In this document: positions 1 to 13,018 of the stretch, piece after piece
Layout: each line of letters opens with the position of its first letter
Numbering within the stretch: position 1 is the stretch's first letter
NCBI RefSeq assembly: GCF_933775445.1
Contig: NW_026089404.1
Coordinates: 105,948-169,947 of the forward strand
Reading direction: 5' to 3'
DNA length: 64,000 nt
Origin: Argentina anserina
Lineage: Eukaryota; Streptophyta; Magnoliopsida; Rosales; Rosaceae
Notes under the pieces: generated by a model
Seen by the model: only the letters and a program-made list of their open reading frames with translations
The model's database searches: none
What the model was told of the DNA's origin: nothing
Translations under genes and position numbers: made by a program

Positions 1-749
1 AACGAGAATTGAAAAGATACTTAAAGTGCAATAGTAAACATACTCAAACGATAGAAAGATACTCAGTTTGAAAGAAACACACGCCCACACTGGAAACACT
101 CTCAAATTCAAGAAAAACTCGCATCAGAAAACCTTACAGAAACATAGTCAAACGAGAATTGAAAAGATACTCAAAGTGCAATAGTAAACATACTCAAACG
201 ATAGAAAGATACTCAGTTTGAAAGAAACACACGCCCACACTGGAAACACTCTAAAATTCAATAGAAACTCGCATCAGAAAGGCTTACAGAATGATACTCA
301 AACGAGAATTGAAAAGATACTCAAAGTGCAATAGTAAACATACTCAAACGATAGAAAGATACTCAGTTTGAAAGAAACACACGCCCACACTGGAAACACT
401 CTAAAATTCAATAGAAACTCGCATCAGAAAGGCTTACAGAATGATACTCAAACGAGAATTGAAAAGATACTCAAAGTGCAATAGTAAACATACTCAAACG
501 ATAGAAAGATACTCAGTTTGAAAGAAACACACGCCCACACTGGAAACACTCTCAAATTCAAGAAAAACTCGCATCGAAAGCCGTTCAGAAAGATACACAA
601 ACGAGGATTCAAAAGATACTCATATTGCAATAGTAAACAAACTCAAACGATAGAAAGATACTCAGTTTGAAAGAAACACACGCCCACACTGGAAACACTC
701 TCAAATACAATAGAAACTCGCATCAGAAAGGATTACAGAAAAATACTCA
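1..749. repeat. Domain A, 3' end of a HOR copy cut by the window start
   Basis: Five monomers: t2, t1, t1, t3 and then a t4 unit. The t3 unit at about 451 is near-identical in its minus-strand reading to the unit at about 15113 in the third HOR copy, and the t4 unit matches those at about 1048 and 8081. The array therefore enters the window already inside the domain A higher-order repeat. Confidence 0.7.
600..749. repeat. Representative t4 monomer (GAGGATTC head, CATATTGC, GGATTACAG tail)
   Basis: A rare, diagnostic unit: head GAGGATTCAAAAG with CATATTGC, AAACAAACTC in place of AAACATACTC, middle CTCAAATACAATAG, and tail GGATTACAGAAAAATAC. The GGATTACAG tail is seen only eight times, starting at 730, 1178, 4469, 8211, 10753, 13447, 16590 and 31887. 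Its spacing gives the long HOR period of domain A: 1178 to 8211 is 7033 bp, 8211 to 13447 is 5236, 4469 to 10753 is 6284, and 10753 to 16590 is 5837. The copy at 31887 marks the A island inside domain B. Confidence 0.88.
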
Positions 750-1796
750 AACAAGAATTGAAAAGATACTCAAAGTGCAATAGTAAACATACTCAAACGA
801 TAGAAAGATACTCAGTTTGAAAGAAACACACGCCCACACTGGAAACACTCTCAAATTCAAGAAAAACTCGCATCGAAAGCCGTTCAGAAAGATACTCAAA
901 CGAGAATTGAAAAGATACTCTAATTGCAATAGTAAACATACTCAAACGATAGAAAGATACTCAGTTTGAAAGAAACACACGCCCACACTGGAAACACTCT
1001 AAAATTCAAGAAAAACTCGCATCGAAAGCCGTTCAGAAAGATACACAAACGAGGATTCAAAAGATACTCATATTGCAATAGTAAACAAACTCAAACGATA
1101 GAAAGATACTCAGTTTGAAAGAAACACACGCCCACACTGGAAACACTCTCAAATACAATAGAAACTCGCATCAGAAAGGATTACAGAAAAATACTCAAAC
1201 AAGAATTGAAAAGATACTCAAATTGCAATAGTAAACATACTCAGACGATAGAAAGATACTCAGTTTGAAAGAAACACACGCCCACACTGGAAACACTCTA
1301 AAATTCAATAGAAACTCGCATCGAAAGCCGTTCAGAAAGATACTCAAACGAGGATTCAAAAGATACTCAAATTGCAATAGTAAACATACTCAAACGATAG
1401 AAAGATACTCAGTTTGAAAGAAACACACGCCCACACTGGAAACACTCTCAAATTCAAGAAAAACTCGCATCAGAAAGGCTTACAGAATGATACTCAAACG
1501 ATAATTGAAAAGATACTCAAAGTGCAATAGTAAACATACTCAAACGATAGAAACATACTCAGTTTGAAAGAAACACACGCCCACACTGGAAACACTCTCA
1601 AATTCAATAGAAACTCGCATCAGAAAGGCTTACAGAATGATACTCAAACGAGAATTGAAAAGATACTCAAAGTGCAATAGTAAACATACTCAAACGATAG
1701 AAAGATACTCAGTTTGAAAGAAACACACGCCCACACTGGAAACACTCTAAAATTCAATAGAAACTCGCATCAGAAAGGCTTACAGAATGATACTCA

Positions 1797-4040
1797 AACG
1801 AGAATTGAAAAGATACTCAAAGTGCAATAGTAAACATACTCAAACGATAGAAAGATACTCATTTTGAAAGAAACACACGCCCACACTGGAAACACTCTCA
1901 AATTCAAGAAAAACTCGCATCGAAAGCCGTTCAGAAAGATACTCAAACGAGAATTGAAAAGATACTCTAATTGCAATAGTAAACATACTCAAACGATAGA
2001 AAGATACTCAGTTTGAAAGAAACACACGCCCACACTGGAAACACTCTAAAATTCAAGAAAAACTCGCATCGAAAGCCGTTCAGAAAGATACTAAAACGAG
2101 AATTGAAAAGATACTCAAATTGCAATAGTAAACATACTCAAACGATAGAAAGATACTCAGTTTGAAAGAAACACCCGCCCACACTGGAAACACTCTCAAA
2201 TTCAAGAAAAACTCGCATCGAAAGCCGTTCAGAAAGATACTCAAACGAGAATTGAAAAGATACTCAAATTGCAATAGTAAACATACTCAAACGATAGAAA
2301 GATACTCAGTTTGAAAGAAACACACGCCCACACTGGAAACACTCTCAAATTCAAAAAAAACTCGCATCAGAAAGGCTTACAGAATGATACTCAAACGAGA
2401 ATTGAAAAGATACTCAAAGTGCAATAGTAAACATACTCAAACGATAGAAAGATACTCAGTTTGAAAGAAACACACGCCCACACTGGAAACACTCTAAAAT
2501 TCAAGAGAAACTCGCATCAGAAAACCTTACAGAAACATAGTCAAACGAGAATTGAAAAGATACTCAAAGTGCAATAGTAAACATACTCAAACGATAGAAA
2601 GATACTCAGTTTGAAAGAAACACACGCCCACACTGGAAACACTCTAAAATTCAATAGAAACTCGCATCAGAAAGGCTTACAGAATGATACTCAAACGAGA
2701 ATTGAAAAGATACTCAAAGTGCAATAGTAAACATACTCAAACGATAGAAAGATACTCAGTTTGAAAGAAACACACGCCCACACTGGAAACACTCTAAAAT
2801 TCAATAGAAATTCGCATCAGAAAGGCTTACAGAATGATACTCAAACGAGAATTGAAAAGATACTCAAAGTGCAATAGTAAACATACTCAAACGATAGAAA
2901 GATACTCAGTTTGAAAGAAACACACGCCCACACTGGAAACACTCTAAAATTCAATAGAAACTCGCATCAGAAAGGCTTACAGAATGATACTCAAACGAGA
3001 ATTGAAAAGATACTCAAAGTGCAATAGTAAACATACTCAAACGATAGAAAGATACTCATTTTGAAAGAAACACACGCCCACACTGGAAACACTCTCAAAT
3101 TCAAGAAAAACTCGCATCGAAAGCCGTTCAGAAAGATACTCAAACGAGAATTGAAAAGATACTCAAATTGCAATAGTAAACATACTCAAACGATAGAAAG
3201 ATACTCAGTTTGAAAGAAACACACTCCCACACTGGAAACACTCTAAAATTCAAGAAAAACTCGCATCGAAAGCCGTTCAGAAAGATACTAAAACGAGAAT
3301 TGAAAAGATACTCAAATTGCAATAGTAAACATACTCAAACGATAGAAAGATACTCAGTTTGAAAGAAACACCCGCCCACACTGGAAACACTCTCAAATTC
3401 AAGAAAAACTCGCATCGAAAGCCGTTCAGAAAGATACTCAAACGAGAATTGAAAAGATACTCAAATTGCAATAGTAAACATACTCAAACGATAGAAAGAT
3501 ACTCAGTTTGAAAGAAACACACGCCCACACTGGAAACACTCTCAAATTCAAAAAAAACTCGCATCAGAAAGGCTTACAGAATGATACTCAAACGAGAATT
3601 GAAAAGATACTCAAAGTGCAATAGTAAACATACTCAAACGATAGAAAGATACTCAGTTTGAAAGAAACACACGCCCACACTGGAAACACTCTAAAATTCA
3701 AGAGAAACTCGCATCAGAAAACCTTACAGAAACATAGTCAAACGAGAATTGAAAAGATACTCAAAGTGCAATAGTAAACATACTCAAACGATAGAAAGAT
3801 ACTCAGTTTGAAAGAAACACACGCCCACACTGGAAACACTCTAAAATTCAATAGAAACTCGCATCAGAAAGGCTTACAGAATGATACTCAAACGAGAATT
3901 GAAAAGATACTCAAAGTGCAATAGTAAACATACTCAAACGATAGAAAGATACTCAGTTTGAAAGAAACACACGCCCACACTGGAAACACTCTAAAATTCA
4001 ATAGAAATTCGCATCAGAAAGGCTTACAGAATGATACTCA
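1797..4040. repeat. Inner tandem cassette in HOR copy 1 (8 + 7 monomers: 1197 and 1047 bp)
   Basis: The series CATTTTG unit, t3 unit ending ACTAAAACGAG, CACCCGCCC unit, eight-A-run unit, AAGAGAAAC unit with t2 tail and AATTCGC unit occurs at 1797-2993 and again at 2994-4040. The first has one extra S/t1 monomer before the restart. The second carries a private CACTCCCAC change. HOR copies 2 and 3 do not repeat the full doublet. Confidence 0.83.
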
Positions 4041-4938
4041 AACGAGAATTGAAAAGATACTCAAAGTGCAATAGTAAACATACTCAAACGATAGAAAGAT
4101 ACTCAGTTTGAAAGAAACACACGCCCACACTGGAAACACTCTCAAATTCAAGAAAAACTCGCATCGAAAGCCGTTCAGAAAGATACTCAAACGAGAATTG
4201 AAAAGATACTCTAATTGCAATAGTAAACATACTCAAACGATAGAAAGATACTCAGTTTGAAAGAAACACACGCCCACACTGGAAACACTCTAAAATTCAA
4301 GAAAAACTCGAATCGAAAGCCGTTCAGAAAGATACACAAACGAGGATTCAAAAGATACTCATATTGCAATAGTAAACAAACTCAAACGATAGAAAGATAC
4401 TCAGTTTGAAAGAAACACACGCCCACACTGGAAACACTCTCAAATACAATAGAAACTCGCATCAGAAAGGATTACAGAAAAATACTCAAACAAGAATTGA
4501 AAAGATACTCAAATTGCAATAGTAAACATACTCAGACGATAGAAAGATACTCAGTTTGAAAGAAACACACGCCCACACTGGAAACACTCTAAAATTCAAT
4601 AGAAACTCGCATCAGAAAGGCTTACAGAATGATACTCAAACGAGAATTGAAAAGATACTCAAAGTGCAATAGTAAACATACTCAAACGATAGAAAGATAC
4701 TCAGTTTGAAAGAAACACACGCCCACACTGGAAACACTCTCAAATTCAAGAAAAACTCGCATCAGAAAGGCTTACAGAATGATACTCAAACGAGAATTGA
4801 AAAGATACTCAAAGTGCAATAGTAAACATACTCAAACGATAGAAAGATACTCAGTTTGAAAGAAACACACGCCCACACTGGAAACACTCTAAAATTCAAT
4901 AGAAACTCGCATCAGAAAGGCTTACAGAATGATACTCA

Positions 4939-7782
4939 AACGAGAATTGAAAAGATACTCAAAGTGCAATAGTAAACATACTCAAACGATAGAAAGATAC
5001 TCAGTTTGAAAGAAACACACGCCCACACTGGAAACACTCTCAAATTCAAGAGAAACTCGCATCGAAAGCCGTTCAGAAAGATACTCAAACGAGTATTCAA
5101 AAGATACTCAAATTGCAATAGTAAACATACTCAAACGATAGATAGATACTCAGTTTGAAAGAAACACACGCCCACACTGGAAACACTCTAAAATTCAATA
5201 GAAACTCGCATCAGAAAACCTTACAGAAACATAGTCAAACGAGAATTGAAAAGATACTCAAAGTGCAATAGTAAACATACTCAAACGATAGAAAGATACT
5301 CAGTTTGAAAGAAACACACGCCCACACTGGAAACACCCTCAAATTCAAGAAAAACTCGCATCAGAAAGGCTTACAGAATGATACTCAAACGAGAATTGAA
5401 AAGATACTCAAAGTGCAATAGTAAACATACTCAAACGATAGAAAGATACTCAGTTTGAAAGAAACACACGCCCACACTGGAAACACTCTAAAATTCAATA
5501 GAACTCGCATCAGAAAGGCTTACAGAATGATACTCAAACGAGAATTGAAAAGATACTCAAAGTGCAATAGTAAACATACTCAAACGATAGAAAGATACTC
5601 AGTTTGAAAGAAACACACGCCCACACTGGAAACACTCTAAAATTCAATAGAAACTCGCATCAGAAAGGCTTACAGAATGATACTCAAACGAGAATTGAAA
5701 AGATACTCAAAGTGCAATAGTAAACATACTCAAACGATAGAAAGATACTCAGTTTGAAAGAAACACACGCCCACACTGGAAACACTCTCAAATTCAAGAA
5801 AAACTCGCATCAGAAAGGCTTACAGAATGATACTCAAACGAGAATTGAAAAGATACTCAAAGTGCAATAGTAAACATACTCAAACGATAGAAAGATACTC
5901 AGTTTGAAAGAAACACACGCCCACACTGGAAACACTCTAAAATTCAATAGAAACTCGCATCAGAAAGGCTTACAGAATGATACTCAAACGAGAATTGAAA
6001 AGATACTCAAAGTGCAATAGTAAACATACTCAAACGATAGAAAGATACTCAGTTTGAAAGAAACACACGCCCACACTGGAAACACTCTCAAATTCAATAG
6101 AAACTCGCATCGAAAGCCGTTCAGAAAGATACTCAAACGAGTATTCAAAAGATACTCAAATTGCAATAGTAAACATACTCAAACGATAGATAGATACTCA
6201 GTTTGAAAGAAACACACGCCCACACTGGAAACACTCTAAAATTCAATAGAAACTCGCATCAGAAAACCTTACAGAAACATAGTCAAACGAGAATTGAAAA
6301 GATACTCAAAGTGCAATAGTAAACATACTCAAACGATAGAAAGATACTCAGTTTGAAAGAAACACACGCCCACACTGGAAACACCCTCAAATTCAAGAAA
6401 AACTCGCATCAGAAAGGCTTACAGAATGATACTCAAACGAGAATTGAAAAGATACTCAAAGTGCAATAGTAAACATACTCAAACGATAGAAAGATACTCA
6501 GTTTGAAAGAAACACACGCCCACACTGGAAACACTCTAAAATTCAATAGAACTCGCATCAGAAAGGCTTACAGAATGATACTCAAACGAGAATTGAAAAG
6601 ATACTCAAAGTGCAATAGTAAACATACTCAAACGATAGAAAGATACTCAGTTTGAAAGAAACACACGCCCACACTGGAAACACTCTAAAATTCAATAGAA
6701 ACTCGCATCAGAAAGGCTTACAGAATGATACTCAAACGAGAATTGAAAAGATACTCAAAGTGCAATAGTAAACATACTCAAACGATAGAAAGATACTCAG
6801 TTTGAAAGAAACACACGCCCACACTGGAAACACTCTAAAATTCAATAGAAACTCGCATCAGAAAGGCTTACAGAATGATACTCAAACGAGAATTGAAAAG
6901 ATACTCAAAGTGCAATAGTAAACATACTCAAACGATAGAAAGATACTCAGTTTGAAAGAAACACACGCCCACACTGGAAACACTCTAAAATTCAATAGAA
7001 ACTCGCATCAGAAAGGCTTACAGAATGATACTCAAACGAGAATTGAAAAGATACTCAAAGTGCAATAGTAAACATACTCAAACGATAGAAAGATACTCAG
7101 TTTGAAAGAAACACACGCCCACACTGGAAACACTCTCAAATTCAAGAGAAACTCGCATCGAAAGCCGTTCAGAAAGATACTCAAACGAGTATTCAAAAGA
7201 TACTCAAATTGTAATAGTAAACATACTCAAACGATAGATAGATACTCAGTTTGAAAGAAACACACGCCCACACTGGAAACACTCTAAAATTCAATAGAAA
7301 CTCGCATCAGAAAACCTTACAGAAACATAGTCAAACGAGAATTGAAAAGATACTCAAAGTGCAATAGTAAACATACTCAAACGATAGAAAGATACTCAGT
7401 TTGAAAGAAACACACGCCCACACTGGAAACACCCTCAAATTCAAGAAAAACTCGCATCAGAAAGGCTTACAGAATGATACTCAAACGAGAATTGAAAAGA
7501 TACTCAAAGTGCAATAGTAAACATACTCAAACGATAGAAAGATACTCAGTTTGAAAGAAACACACGCCCACACTGGAAACACTCTAAAATTCAATAGAAC
7601 TCGCATCAGAAAGGCTTACAGAATGATACTCAAACGAGAATTGAAAAGATACTCAAAGTGCAATAGTAAACATACTCAAACGATAGAAAGATACTCAGTT
7701 TGAAAGAAACACACGCCCACACTGGAAACACTCTAAAATTCAATAGAAACTCGCATCAGAAAGGCTTACAGAATGATACTCA
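4939..7782. repeat. Inner 7-monomer cassette, 1048-bp period, 2.7 copies
   Basis: Cassette starts at 4939, 5987 and 7035 are exactly 1048 bp apart. Each has: a t3 unit leading into GAGTATTC, a GATAGATAG unit with t2 tail, an AACACCCTC unit, a unit with a one-base deletion (CAATAGAACTC instead of CAATAGAAACTC), then standard units. 1048 is seven 150-bp units less one base for the t3 unit and one for the deletion. The third copy stops after five monomers, where the next HOR copy begins. Confidence 0.9.
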
Positions 7783-10700
7783 AACGAGAATTGAAAAGAT
7801 ACTCAAAGTGCAATAGTAAACATACTCAAACGATAGAAAGATACTCAGTTTGAAAGAAACACACGCCCACACTGGAAACACTCTCAAATTCAAGAAAAAC
7901 TCGCATCGAAAGCCGTTCAGAAAGATACTCAAACGAGAATTGAAAAGATACTCTAATTGCAATAGTAAACATACTCAAACGATAGAAAGATACTCAGTTT
8001 GAAAGAAACACACGCCCACACTGGAAACACTCTAAAATTCAAGAAAAACTCGCATCGAAAGCCGTTCAGAAAGATACACAAACGAGGATTCAAAAGATAC
8101 TCATATTGCAATAGTAAACAAACTCAAACGATAGAAAGATACTCAGTTTGAAAGAAACACACGCCCACACTGGAAACACTCTCAAATACAATAGAAACTC
8201 GCATCAGAAAGGATTACAGAAAAATACTCAAACAAGAATTGAAAAGATACTCAAATTGCAATAGTAAACATACTCAGACGATAGAAAGATACTCAGTTTG
8301 AAAGAAACACACGCCCACACTGGAAACACTCTAAAATTCAATAGAAACTCGCATCGAAAGCCGTTCAGAAAGATACTCAAACGAGGATTCAAAAGATACT
8401 CAAATTGCAATAGTAAACATACTCAAACGATAGAAAGATACTCAGTTTGAAAGAAACACACGCCCACACTGGAAACACTCTCAAATTCAAGAAAAACTCG
8501 CATCAGAAAGGCTTACAGAATGATACTCAAACGATAATTGAAAAGATACTCAAAGTGCAATAGTAAACATACTCAAACGATAGAAACATACTCAGTTTGA
8601 AAGAAACACACGCCCACACTGGAAACACTCTCAAATTCAATAGAAACTCGCATCAGAAAGGCTTACAGAATGATACTCAAACGAGAATTGAAAAGATACT
8701 CAAAGTGCAATAGTAAACATACTCAAACGATAGAAAGATACTCAGTTTGAAAGAAACACACGCCCACACTGGAAACACTCTAAAATTCAATAGAAACTCG
8801 CATCAGAAAGGCTTACAGAATGATACTCAAACGAGAATTGAAAAGATACTCAAAGTGCAATAGTAAACATACTCAAACGATAGAAAGATACTCATTTTGA
8901 AAGAAACACACGCCCACACTGGAAACACTCTCAAATTCAAGAAAAACTCGCATCGAAAGCCGTTCAGAAAGATACTCAAACGAGAATTGAAAAGATACTC
9001 TAATTGCAATAGTAAACATACTCAAACGATAGAAAGATACTCAGTTTGAAAGAAACACACGCCCACACGGGAAACACTCTAAAATTCAAGAAAAACTCGC
9101 ATCGAAAGCCGTTCAGAAAGATACTCAAACGAGAATTGAAAAGATACTCAAATTGCAATAGTAAACATACTCAAACGATAGAAAGATACTCAGTTTGAAA
9201 GAAACACCCGCCCACACTGGAAACACTCTCAAATTCAAGAAAAACTCGCATCGAAAGCCGTTCAGAAAGATACTCAAACGAGAATTGAAAAGATACTCAA
9301 ATTGCAATAGTAAACATACTCAAACGATAGAAAGATACTCAGTTTGAAAGAAACACACGCCCACACTGGAAACACTCTAAAATTCAATAGAAACTCGCAT
9401 CAGAAAGGCTTACAGAATGATACTCAAACGAGAATTGAAAAGATACTCTAATTGCAATAGTAAACATACTCAAACGATAGAAAGATACTCAGTTTGAAAG
9501 AAACACACGCCCACACTGGAAACACTCTAAAATTCAAGAAAAACTCGCATCGAAAGCCGTTCAGAAAGATACTAAAACGAGAATTGAAAAGATACTCAAA
9601 TTGCAATAGTAAACATACTCAAACGATAGAAAGATACTCAGTTTGAAAGAAACACCCGCCCACACTGGAAACACTCTCAAATTCAAGAAAAACTCGCATC
9701 GAAAGCCGTTCAGAAAGATACTCAAACGAGAATTGAAAAGATACTCAAATTGCAATAGTAAACATACTCAAACGATAGAAAGATACTCAGTTTGAAAGAA
9801 ACACACGCCCACACTGGAAACACTCTCAAATTCAAAAAAAACTCGCATCAGAAAGGCTTACAGAATGATACTCAAACGAGAATTGAAAAGATACTCAAAT
9901 TGCAATAGTAAACATACTCAAACGATAGAAAGATACTCAGTTTGAAAGAAACACACGCCCACACTGGAAACACTCTAAAATTCAAGAGAAACTCGCATCA
10001 GAAAACCTTACAGAAACATAGTCAAACGAGAATTGAAAAGATACTCAAAGTGCAATAGTAAACATACTCAAACGATAGAAAGATACTCAGTTTGAAAGAA
10101 ACACACGCCCACACTGGAAACACTCTAAAATTCAATAGAAACTCGCATCAGAAAGGCTTACAGAATGATACTCAAACGAGAATTGAAAAGATACTCAAAG
10201 TGCAATAGTAAACATACTCAAACGATAGAAAGATACTCAGTTTGAAAGAAACACACGCCCACACTGGAAACACTCTAAAATTCAATAGAAATTCGCATCA
10301 GAAAGGCTTACAGAATGATACTCAAACGAGAATTGAAAAGATACTCAAAGTGCAATAGTAAACATACTCAAACGATAGAAAGATACTCAGTTTGAAAGAA
10401 ACACACGCCCACACTGGAAACACTCTCAAATTCAAGAAAAACTCGCATCGAAAGCCGTTCAGAAAGATACTCAAACGAGAATTGAAAAGATACTCTAATT
10501 GCAATAGTAAACATACTCAAACGATAGAAAGATACTCAGTTTGAAAGAAACACACGCCCACACTGGAAACACTCTAAAATTCAAGAAAAACTCGAATCGA
10601 AAGCCGTTCAGAAAGATACACAAACGAGGATTCAAAAGATACTCATATTGCAATAGTAAACAAACTCAAACGATAGAAAGATACTCAGTTTGAAAGAAAC

Positions 10701-13018
10701 ACACGCCCACACTGGAAACACTCTCAAATACAATAGAAACTCGCATCAGAAAGGATTACAGAAAAATACTCAAACAAGAATTGAAAAGATACTCAAATTG
10801 CAATAGTAAACATACTCAGACGATAGAAAGATACTCAGTTTGAAAGAAACACACGCCCACACTGGAAACACTCTAAAATTCAATAGAAACTCGCATCAGA
10901 AAGGCTTACAGAATGATACTCAAACGAGAATTGAAAAGATACTCAAAGTGCAATAGTAAACATACTCAAACGATAGAAAGATACTCAGTTTGAAAGAAAC
11001 ACACGCCCACACTGGAAACACTCTCAAATTCAAGAAAAACTCGCATCAGAAAGGCTTACAGAATGATACTCAAACGAGAATTGAAAAGATACTCAAAGTG
11101 CAATTGTAAACATACTCAAACGATAGAAAGATACTCAGTTTGAAAGAAACACACGCCCACACTGGAAACACTCTAAAATTCAATAGAAACTCGCATCAGA
11201 AAGGCTTACAGAATGATACTCAAACGAGAATTGAAAAGATACTCAAAGTGCAATAGTAAACATACTCAAACGATAGAAAGATACTCAGTTTGAAAGAAAC
11301 ACACGCCCACACTGGAAACACTCTCAAATTCAAGAGAAACTCGCATCGAAAGCCGTTCAGAAAGATACTCAAACGAGTATTCAAAAGATACTCAAATTGC
11401 AATAGTAAACATACTCAAACGATAGATAGATACTCAGTTTGAAAGAAACACACGCCCACACTGGAAACACTCTAAAATTCAATAGAAACTCGCATCAGAA
11501 AACCTTACAGAAACATAGTCAAACGAGAATTGAAAAGATACTCAAAGTGCAATAGTAAACATACTCAAACGATAGAAAGATACTCAGTTTGAAAGAAACA
11601 CACGCCCACACTGGAAACACCCTCAAATTCAAGAAAAACTCGCATCAGAAAGGCTTACAGAATGATACTCAAACGAGAATTGAAAAGATACTCAAAGTGC
11701 AATAGTAAACATACTCAAACGATAGAAAGATACTCAGTTTGAAAGAAACACACGCCCACACTGGAAACACTCTAAAATTCAATAGAACTCGCATCAGAAA
11801 GGCTTACAGAATGATACTCAAACGAGAATTGAAAAGATACACAAAGTGCAATAGTAAACATACTCAAACGATAGAAAGATACTCAGTTTGAAAGAAACAC
11901 ACGCCCACACTGGAAACACTCTAAAATTCAATAGAAACTCGCATCAGAAAGGCTTACAGAATGATACTCAAACGAGAATTGAAAAGATACTCAAAGTGCA
12001 ATAGTAAACATACTCAAACGATAGAAAGATACTCAGTTTGAAAGAAACACACGCCCACACTGGAAACACTCTAAAATTCAATAGAAACTCGCATCAGAAA
12101 GGCTTACAGAATGATACTCAAACGAGAATTGAAAAGATACTCAAAGTGCAATAGTAAACATACTCAAACGATAGAAAGATACTCAGTTTGAAAGAAACAC
12201 ACGCCCACACTGGAAACACTCTAAAATTCAATAGAAACTCGCATCAGAAAGGCTTACAGAATGATACTCAAACGAGAATTGAAAAGATACTCAAAGTGCA
12301 ATAGTAAACATACTCAAACGATAGAAAGATACTCAGTTTGAAAGAAACACACGCCCACACTGGAAACACTCTCAAATTCAAGAAAAACTCGCATCGAAAG
12401 CCGTTCAGAAAGATACTCAAACGAGTATTCAAAAGATACTCAAATTGCAATAGTAAACATACTCAAACGATAGATAGATACTCAGTTTGAAAGAAACACA
12501 CGCCCACACTGGAAACACTCTAAAATTCAATAGAAACTCGCATCAGAAAACCTTACAGAAACATAGTCAAACGAGAATTGAAAAGATACTCAAAGTGCAA
12601 TAGTAAACATACTCAAACGATAGAAAGATACTCAGTTTGAAAGAAACACACGCCCACACTGGAAACACCCTCAAATTCAAGAAAAACTCGCATCAGAAAG
12701 GCTTACAGAATGATACTCAAACGAGAATTGAAAAGATACTCAAAGTGCAATAGTAAACATACTCAAACGATAGAAAGATACTCAGTTTGAAAGAAACACA
12801 CGCCCACACTGGAAACACTCTAAAATTCAATAGAACTCGCATCAGAAAGGCTTACAGAATGATACTCAAACGAGAATTGAAAAGATACTCAAAGTGCAAT
12901 AGTAAACATACTCAAACGATAGAAAGATACTCAGTTTGAAAGAAACACACGCCCACACTGGAAACACTCTAAAATTCAATAGAAACTCGCATCAGAAAGG
13001 CTTACAGAATGATACTCA
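7783..13018. repeat. Domain A HOR copy 2 (5236 bp, 35 monomers)
   Basis: It restarts the copy 1 series at 7783 and ends at 13018. Landmark offsets from copy 1 are +7033 in the first part (730-type series, 1198 to 8231, 1797 to 8830) and +6284 later (4041 to 10325, 4939 to 11223, 5987 to 12271). The 749-bp loss between them equals five monomers. It has one and a partial second CATTTTG/CACCCGCCC series, and the 7-monomer cassette 1.7 times (11223-12270 and 12271-13018). Private changes include CACACGGG at about 9067 and CAATTGTAAAC at about 11104. Confidence 0.88.
11223..13018. repeat. Inner 7-monomer cassette in HOR copy 2 (1048 bp, 1.7 copies)
   Basis: The same GAGTATTC / GATAGATAG / ACACCCTC / CAATAGAACTC series as in copy 1, with starts at 11223 and 12271 (1048 bp apart). 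The truncated second copy again stops after five monomers at the HOR boundary, as in copy 1, so the truncation point belongs to the HOR itself. Confidence 0.88.

Larger units (their letters stand above)
750..7782. repeat. Domain A HOR copy 1 (7033 bp, 47 monomers)
   Basis: The copy starts with the AACAAG unit after the first t4 tail and ends where the same series restarts at 7783. Landmarks recurring at constant offset in copies 2 and 3 are: the CTAATTGC unit, the t4 unit, CTCAGACG, AACGATAATTG followed by GAAACATACTC, CATTTTG, CACCCGCCC, an eight-A run (AAAAAAAAC), AATTCGC, a second t4 unit, and GAGTATTC followed by GATAGATAG. It is the longest copy because two inner cassettes are extra: a 7-8-monomer cassette occurs twice (1797 and 2994) and a 7-monomer cassette 2.7 times (4939, 5987, 7035). 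Confidence 0.88.
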
